This document shows positions 37,301 to 46,300 of a stretch of 64,000 nucleotides of DNA, one piece after another; within the stretch, counting starts at the first letter, position 1, and the number at the start of each line of letters is the position of its first letter. The stretch comes from Asterias rubens (lineage: Eukaryota > Echinodermata > Asteroidea > Forcipulatida > Asteriidae): positions 5,146,001 to 5,210,000 of the forward strand of contig NC_047073.1 in the NCBI RefSeq assembly GCF_902459465.1, written 5' to 3'. The position numbers and the translations under genes were made by a program. A model generated the notes under the pieces. It was not told the origin of the DNA. It saw only the letters and a list, made by a program, of their open reading frames with translations, and made no database searches.

Positions 37301-40300
37301 TCTGTGGAGATTTTGAAAAAGTAACAAATCCTTTAAGAGGAAACAAGAATAATCAATTGAGAAAACCACAGATGTACATGTAGTTTACATTTTTATAAAA
37401 CCCAATCTCATGTCTGGACTCACCCTAGCTTTGGCCAAAGCCACGTTCTCATGGTTGTTGCTCTTGATGACAAAATAACGAGCGTCTCTGAACAGGTACT
37501 TGAGCTTGGAGGTTGGGTCTGCTGGTAAGAATGGAATACCGAGACAGAGACAGTCAGCGTTGATGAGTTGAAGGCACTGGACACTATTGGTAATTACTCC
37601 AAACAATGGTTAGCATACAAACTTACTTGGTAATGAGAAATGGAGAGCTGTTGATAGTATAAAACATTGTGAGAAACGGCTCCCTCTGAGGTAACACAGT
37701 TTTTGAGAAAGAAGTAATTTTCACTGAAATATTTGAATCGAGTTTGAGACCTCAGCTGAGGTCTGAAATTCAAGCATCTAAAAGCACACAATGTTTGTTT
37801 CTTCCACCATTCCCTCGCAAATTTGACGACCAGTTGAGTTCAAATTTTCACAGGTGTGGATGTTGCAATGAAAGCAAATAAATTTTGCAGAAGATACCTT
37901 TACGAGTTCTGCTCGTTGCCTCCACTGGCTCCTCTTTTTCCTCCTCTTCTGAAACAAAAGACCCACAACAAATTAACACCATTTATAATTAAATGTTATA
38001 TTTAGAAGTCGATGTAAGTTAAACATGCAAAATCATACTTGAAGATTCAAGCCGATTTGAAGGTTTTTGTACACAGAACATTTTAAGTTTTCTTTTTTTA
38101 AAACTAAAATGCAGTTCTACAGGCACAACCTATAAATCTGTAAATACAATACAAGCACATGTACAAAATACACAGTAATAATACAACATTTTCTGTACAC
38201 AGAATATCATAAGGTTTTTTGAAAAATTGTAGCCCACACCTTGAAGTGGCCTACAGGCCTTGTGTGTCTGGCAACTTGCAAAAAGAAAAAAGAAGAAGAA
38301 AAAAACGAATACAGACGAATAGAATAAGGTTTTCATTCAATTAAAATGCAGTTCTACATGTATAAACAAAACAAAACACATGTACAAAGTAAACAATAAT
38401 ACAGAAGTTTCAGTAGACAGAATATTATAAGATCTTCATGAAATGCAGTTCCAGACAAAATATTATAAATACAAGCACATGTACAAATACACAGCAATAC
38501 AGAAGTTCCTGTACACAGAAAATGGTAACGTTTTCATTCAATTAAAATGCAATTCTATACAGAAACAACTATTAAATACAAGCACATTGTACGAAACACA
38601 CAGTAATACAGAAGATTCTGTACAGATTATTTATACAGTTTTCATTCAGTTGATATGCAGTTCTAAGGCCACAACATATTTCAAGCACACGGACGAAGTA
38701 CACTTTAGTACAGAAGTTTCTGTACACAGAAAACAAGGTTTCCATTCAATTGAAATGCAGTTCTACATACACAATCTATAAATACACGCTCATGTGCAAT
38801 ACTGATACAAAGTAATACACACAAACATGACAGAGTACAAATAGAAGGAGAATAAATGATGCAAAAGATAGATTGTGAGAAAACAAAGGTAATAGATCTT
38901 ATAATAAATGTTTCAAGATGTAAAAAGAACACAGCATGGAAAAGAAACAAACTAATAATGATCATAAAGAAGAAGAACGCAGACCAGAAAATAATCAACA
39001 ACAATGTTGCCTACCTGTTTCAGATCCACTGGCCTTCTTGCCAGATCTTTCGTAGACGATAGGTGAGATGGAACGCTTACGCCCTCTACGCCGGCGAGGT
39101 TTCTCTGTTCCTGTTGAGAAAAACAAGTATGCTCATTAATAACGGTGGATTCTTATATAGTGTGCATATCTGTCACTCAGTTACGCTCAACGCGCTTTAA
39201 CATACAGTATTTTCTTGCAAGGTATGTGGAATATGTATTGAATTATAAGATCTAGGCTTTACATAGCACCATGAAATGGTTTAAAAGGTGATGTGGCGCA
39301 ACATGCTGCCAATCAAACCAGAAAGTCCGGGACGAACCCCTTCTCTTTTTTTTGGATAAGTGCACAGCCGTCGATTTCACCAAACTCTTCCTAACTTAGG
39401 ATTAATCCAAGGACTAAGGACGAGTTGAGTCCCGTATACAAATACATAGGAAGCATTGAACCCATCCCAAGTTAGGACGGGTTACTCGTCCCAACCTCGA
39501 GTTAGGATTCATCCTAGAGTTTCGTGAAATCGGCTGCAGGGAAACGGCTCTCTCTGAAGTGACAATGTTTTTGAGAAAAAAAAGTAGTTTTCAACAAAAT
39601 TGATTTCGAGACCTCAGATTTAGAATTTGAGGTCTCGAAATCAAGCATCTGAAAGCACACAACTTTGTGTGACAAGGGTATTTTTTCTTTCAGTATCATC
39701 TCGCAACTCCAAAGACCAATTGAGTTCAAATTTTCACAGGTTTGTTATTTTGTGCATACATGTATGTTGAGATGCACTGAGTGAGAAGACTGGTCCTTAA
39801 CAATTACCAAAGGAGTCCAGTGTCTTTAATGTTATAAAACTCGACTGTACTTTACCTGAGTGCCCACCACTGACGTCCGACAGGCTTGAATCACTGTCAT
39901 CGGTGCTGCTAGCTTCACTACGAGTATCAAACCCTTCTAGGTCTTGGGCCAACATGGCCTCAGTCCTAGCCTCCTCTCCTTCCTTTGGCTCCTCCTTCTT
40001 GCTCTCCTCCTCTAAACCCAGTCCAGGGATGCTTGGAGCTGCCTCGTCGGTGTGTTCATCCTCCGCCTGCTCTGTGCCCGTCTCTTCTATAACAAAACAG
40101 AAATATTAAAGGCACCTGGAAATAGGATTTTTTTTCTTTTAAACATAAGAGTGTATGTTTATTAACAATAAAACAATTTTTTGAGTAATTGTTTGTCACG
40201 ATTTATATGTTAAAACAATTAATTAAGTGCTTGCGGGGGTTGACTCCGCCTACCCCTTTTGTGACGTAGGAAAAGGAAGACTTTGCCTCGATCAAACATA

Positions 40301-43300
40301 GACCCCCCTCGATGCGTAGATAAACACACGTGCAAAAGTACATGTAATTCTAAGACGTGAGTTTGTACGCTGCGAAAAAGGTTTTTTTTCTGGCATTTTT
40401 CCGGCAATGCCGACCAGGTGTATTGCTGCTGGATGCAGCAAAACAACTAAAGATGGGGTCAGTCTTCATCTGTTTCCTGCAGATCCCAAGTATAGGCAGT
40501 TGTGGGCTGCGAAATTCAGATTAACTAGAGCAAAGTGGTCCGGTCCGACGTCTTTTTCAGCGCTATGCAGCGAACACTTCGAGCCGTCGTGCTTCGAATC
40601 CGGGATACACCACTCATTTTGACATGAAGAGAAGAGCCATTCTTAAACACGACGCCGTCCCAACAATTTTTCCAGCCAGTGGGAAGTCGAAGAGGTATCT
40701 GAAAGACGTGACGAACCCAGAGGAGCATTTGCTAACCGTGAAAAAATTCGGGTAAGTTTGAACTTTGAGGGTATGTTTTTAGCTTTTGCCAAGTGATACG
40801 ATTTTGTGTTGGTACAGCATGGGATTCACCGTGCGTGCAGGTCCTAATATGTGACCGTCCGCACATTATACAGCAGCCAAAGTGCGTGCGTGCAGTCTGC
40901 TCCGTGGCCGTATTTCTATAATAATACGTAGGCAGACCCACATCTTACAACCCATTTGGTCACTAAAAAGTCGCATAGTTAAATAAAAATAGCAGCAATA
41001 GCTTTTGTAAAAACCACTAGGCGTTCAACATGTTCAAGTTTCAATGTACGTACATTGTATGTGTGTAAAATCGTGTCTAAATTTGTTTTGATGTGCCATG
41101 TTCCCAGACGTAATGTACGGGGGCCTGACTACAAATTTTCTCTTCAAATATCGCGCCTTGAATTACGTCACGAACAGCGCCCTCTCAGGTCGGGTCCTAC
41201 TCTTAAATTTGTAAATACAATCAAAACTAATTTTTTTAAACCTTAGTTAACTTTTTATTCACATTCCTCTCATAAAAACACATATTTTAGTGACAAAAGT
41301 TTTATTTAAAAAAAATACCACTTCCAGGTGACTTTAAAACGTTAGATTCATTCAACTTTTGTCTTTGTAGCACAGATTTTGTTATGCTTTCGGTGAGATG
41401 TGATAAATTTAAGCAATTTAGCCATTGCCTAATTTGTCAAAAAATCACTTCCGTAGAAAACTTCTTACCTGCAGCAGTATCCTCCTTTTCGTTTTGACTG
41501 GTCTCCGTCTGTAAAGTGGTACAAAGAAATATTCACTTAGCTTTGTACTGTTGCTACTTTAAAGGCCGAGTCACACTGCAGCGAAAACAATCTATTGGCA
41601 GAATACGCACACGCTCATCATGCAACCAATACAATGCACTCTCTTTGTGTAGTGATCATTATCGTTTTCGCTGCAGTGTGACACGGCCTTAACTCTAATT
41701 CATAGTTTATTCGACTAGATGCCCTCCTGAATCCTGCAAAACCATTGGTCACGGCTCAAAATTTACACTGGATTGCAGCCCTGAAGCCAGCGCTAATTAG
41801 TGCTGGGCTAATAGTGAAATTTTGGTATCCTGTTACCGCTGGCCAACTATCCGAAATTAACCGGATATTCGAACAGTTTTTTTTTGCCGCTAGAGGGCTC
41901 TATTGAAAAGAAAATAATAATAATAAATTGATATTAGTTTTAGACAGTGTCACTCAGTTCATTCATATAAATAACCGGATTTGCTAATTCTTTTGATTGT
42001 CATTGACTCTATACGTGTGAAGGAAAACTTTTGTAATCTTTGAACAAATTACGTCAGAAATGTCATTGTTTTAACTCTTCACGCAGGTGAGAATAGTTAA
42101 ACACTTAATTTATGCTGTTTTATGCTGTCTTAATAGAAGTTTCTTAATGATTCAGACTAAACATTCCTATCAGTTGTCGCCCGACGTCCGCGGATATTCG
42201 GATATTAAAGAATATCCGGTTACTAGGTTGTAATTACAGGACTATCCGGTTTATAAATAGGTGTTCCCGCCCATTTCGGATATCCGGTTAAGAAAAAAAA
42301 AAGGCATTCGAGGTTTTTACGGATAGGAAAACCTATTCGCATTAACCGGATATTCAAATTATTCGCCCAGGCCTAGCGCCTGTAAACCTATGACCAGACA
42401 AGTCCAGTGGTCTTTTGTTTTTCAATTCAATAACATTACCACACTGTGTAAAATCTTGACCAGAAACAAATCAATTTAAATATTGACTTTGTGTCAGATA
42501 TTTGTTTTCCAATTCTATTCAGAAATGAAGTAAACTTAACACACACAAAGTTAGATGAGATACATGTAATGAAAGTTGTTACCTGAAGAACATGTTCATG
42601 GGTCTTTAGGCATTGCATGGTGAGGTATCAGTTTACTCAGTATGCAGTAACACCTTTCAAGCTACTAAAGTTGCTTTGAAGATTTGTTCTTTGAGAACTT
42701 GTCTTGCTATTTATTCAAACTTAGTTTTCAGAATTTAGGAGACATGTCTTATCTTATATTCAACTACTTATTCTACACTGTACCTCTTTTGGAGATGGCT
42801 TCACCCTCTTCTTTGATGTGGCGCCGCTCTTACTGGATGTCTTCAACTTGGCTTTCTTAGCTGGAGGCGGCGAGATGACCGGCTGCATCTCTTCTTGTGT
42901 CTTCTCCTCTCCATCACCCTGATCAGTTGAAGTCGCTTCTTTGGACTTGCTCGTCTTATCTTCAGCTTCTTTCTTGACTGGCGCAGCTGGCTTCCTAGTT
43001 GGTGTCTTAGCGCTTCCTCCCTTCTTCTCGCTTGAAGGCTCCTTCTTAACCGTCGTCTTATTGGTGTTCTTGGCGGACGCCGTCTCCCCCGTTGTTGTTT
43101 TCTTTACTATTTTCTTGGTGTTGCTAGAGGTAGGGGTCGACTTTGTCTTGGGAGACGAAGTCGCATCTTGTTCTTCTGACGCGCCAGCATCTGGTTTTAC
43201 TGTGGTGGATTTCTTATTGGATGTCTTAGGGGTTGTTTTGGTCGCTTGTTTCGTTGCCTTTGTCGATGTTCGTGTTGACTTGGCGCTGGTGGGCTTTGTC

Positions 43301-46300
43301 TTGGGGGTCGTTTTCTTTGTCGCTGGCGGTGTAGCTTTCTTAACTGTAAATGAAATGTTTCAATTTAGTTACTTATATTTTCTAAAGGGAAGAGAAGGAT
43401 GCTTGAGAAGAAACAAGTGAAGAAAAGGAATTGGCAAAAATCATTGAATTCAGAGTTTTTGTAAGAGCTTCTTCAAACGACAGATACAAATGCTTTAACG
43501 GTGTACATACATGTAGCTGTAAGCATGACGGTAACATGATTAGTAAAAATTATTTTAGCATGTAAAAACGTATTTTCATGACATTGCTTTACTCATTTCT
43601 CAAAACTACAGCACCTCGGCAACTAATACGTTAAGGTACGCTTTGTACTATCATTAACTTCAAACGGTGCAAGTTTAATGTAAATCTATGGACATTGTGT
43701 AACAAAAAGTACCCAAATCTTTTAAAGGGTCTACATGTATCTACTTTTTCCTCACACAAAACACAATGTCCACAGATATGCATTAAACCTACACAGTTTG
43801 AAGATTATGATAGTAGAAAGATTCCCTTGAAATTTTACTTACTGAGGTGCTGTAGTTTTTGAGAAATGAGTAAAACCAATAATTTTCGTCTCAGTGTTAG
43901 CATGTAAAATCGTATTAACCAGTTATGCTATGGTTATGGTATAATATCATAACTGGAAAATGGGGTTTTAAATGCTAAAATAATTTTCTTCTTCCTGAGA
44001 CGAAAATTATTTTGTGTCTTGTTTTACTCATTTCTCAAAAACGACACAACCTCAGTCAGTAATATTTGAAGGGAAGCTGCCAACTATCATTGTCTTCAAA
44101 CCCTGTAGTTTAATGTAAATTTGTGTACATTTTAATTAAAGTACCCAAATCTTTGAGGCAGCTCTATGAAATTGGGTCCTGTCTAAGGGCTTAGGGCCCT
44201 TGCAAAAGCTTCCGCTAACTTTCGAAACAAAGTTTCCGGCCCCACTAATGCTTACCTGGTTTCTTCTCTGCAGGAGAGGTATCCATCTCCTCAGCAAACT
44301 CATCATCCCCTGGGGAGATCAAATCCGTCAGGACATCCACAACATCCTCTGCTGGCAAAATAGGAAACAAATTGTTGAAGAAAACTTCATAAATAGAGAC
44401 AGCACAGTTAGACAAAAAAAACAAAAACAGCAGCAGGTCTTGCAGGGGCACAGTAATTTTCCTCTTCCTGCGAATGTGAATGCAAAGCGAATTTTGATGC
44501 CACATCCATGGCAGTTTTGTAACAGTTCGGCGGTTGTGAATTTTTGAATTTGTTAGTTTTAGTACAGAAGAACAAAAAAATGATTATACATGTATAACTG
44601 ACATACAGATCCTTGTCATTTGATTGGTAGAACTTACTTCACGTGACATTCACTATTACTCCCATCCGCACCGACGATCAAAAAGACCTATTCGCCCATG
44701 GAGAATAGTATTTCCCATTCAACAGTTGGGATCATCCTTGTTCCAACGTTTTTGAGCATTACAGCGCCGCCGTGCCGCTGCTAAAACAAAGGAGCACCTG
44801 TGCAAAAGGTTGTGATCCGATTTGTGCATTGTTGCCACCACGCGGCACTGTATGATTTTTGGTTGTCAGTAAGTTGTGTGATTTTTCAATATGTTATACT
44901 TTTAAAATACATCAAATGACAAGGATTTATGTGTCAGTTATATAAAACAAATAATGAGTGGATTTAGTTTGTGAGGGGTCGTGAGGGGTCGAGAGTTGTC
45001 GGTATTTAATGCGACCCAGTAAAACGGAGTAGGGCCTAGTTGGGGACTGAATTGCGGTAAGAATACATGTCAGTGTTCTCCACACACATAAATTGTGAGG
45101 GCGGGCCGCCCTCCTAAAATTTAGGCCGCCCTGCCAAAGAATTGGCCGCCCTGCTGAAATTATTGGCCGCCCTGCCCAAAAAAGTATAAAGAGACTATTT
45201 TTAGACTGCATTTAATAAGATCAAACGAGTACCTGACAAGCCAGAGCCGACTTCAAAATTATAGTATCACAAACGCGATCGTAAATGTTAAAACACGATG
45301 TACACACGGCCACATGGTTCGTATTTATATGCCGAGTACATACATGTAAGCATCAACCAACCATGCACACACACCACGCACACCATCAACGATGGGAATA
45401 CCCGCTGCATGCATAGGGCATGAACAGTCCACACGCTGTGATTGGCCGTTGATATACTCCAACACAACACGCACGTTCACAAACAGAGAAAGAATTACCA
45501 CACAGTGCCGCACGCATGTACAGAATGGTACAATGTACAGCCTCGAAGCATGTTCAAACATGCCAAGTTTCGCCCATTGAGGGCGTACGCGATGCGGGGC
45601 AAAGTTCATTGATCATTGAATCTCGATTTTTTTATTACAAACGAAGTTCTTAACGACGGAACCGCTAATCACTAATTCATGGAAATGGTTATGGATGGAA
45701 AAAGTATTATTTAGGGCCATAATTTGGGGATAAGATCGTCAAAAAATGTGGGTTTTTATTATTTTTTTTCCGTTTTGAAAATTGCACACGAAGACCGTCC
45801 GATCATGGTCTGATCACCCGCTTTCTAAATTCCGACATGCGCCATGCCGATCATCCCTTTGAAGTTATTTATTGGCGCGGCGCACAAAGCAAAATGTATA
45901 ACAAATTGTAGTTTTGATTTAGTTTTTAAAATAGGTTGTTCCAACCGAAATGGATGCCTATCAATACAGGTAGCGCCGTCGTAATACATTTTAAGAAAAT
46001 GGTTTTCTCAAGCATTTGTTGCTTTCACGTCCGCTGACGTCATATCAAAATGGGCGCCATTTTGATTACGTCATGCCGCCCTCCTAATAAAAAAGTCTAT
46101 GGAGAACACTGCATGTATACCATTTTAAACAATTTTTGAGATTGCGGAGTTGATTTTCTGTCGCCCACATGGCCAATGAGAGTTCAAAGGACACATAGAC
46201 ATGATAGAGCCTAGTTTTGGCAAGAAAAAAATGAGAAAAAGATTTGCATTTACCAAAATTCAATGAACCAGAATAATCGGTATTGTCGTGAGGGATATAA

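Larger units (their letters stand above)
33586..37521 (-). other. YTHDC1: YTH domain exons of YTHDC1
   Basis: Five exons encode the m6A-binding domain. [20 protein letters not shown] with the ENVALAKA stretch (37424-37521) opens the fold. [11 protein letters not shown] (36033-36141) carries cage Trp 400. [19 protein letters not shown] (35125-35242) carries Trp 451 and Leu 462. [19 protein letters not shown] follows (34649-34733), then [18 protein letters not shown] (33586-33722). The SNNHEN asparagines that contact the base are also kept. On this basis the protein should bind m6A; this is inference from family knowledge. Confidence 0.95.

Noticed and set aside
42941..43420. 159-residue hydrophobic plus-strand frame
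   Set aside because: It is the antisense shadow of the Lys-rich YTHDC1 exon at 42784-43343.
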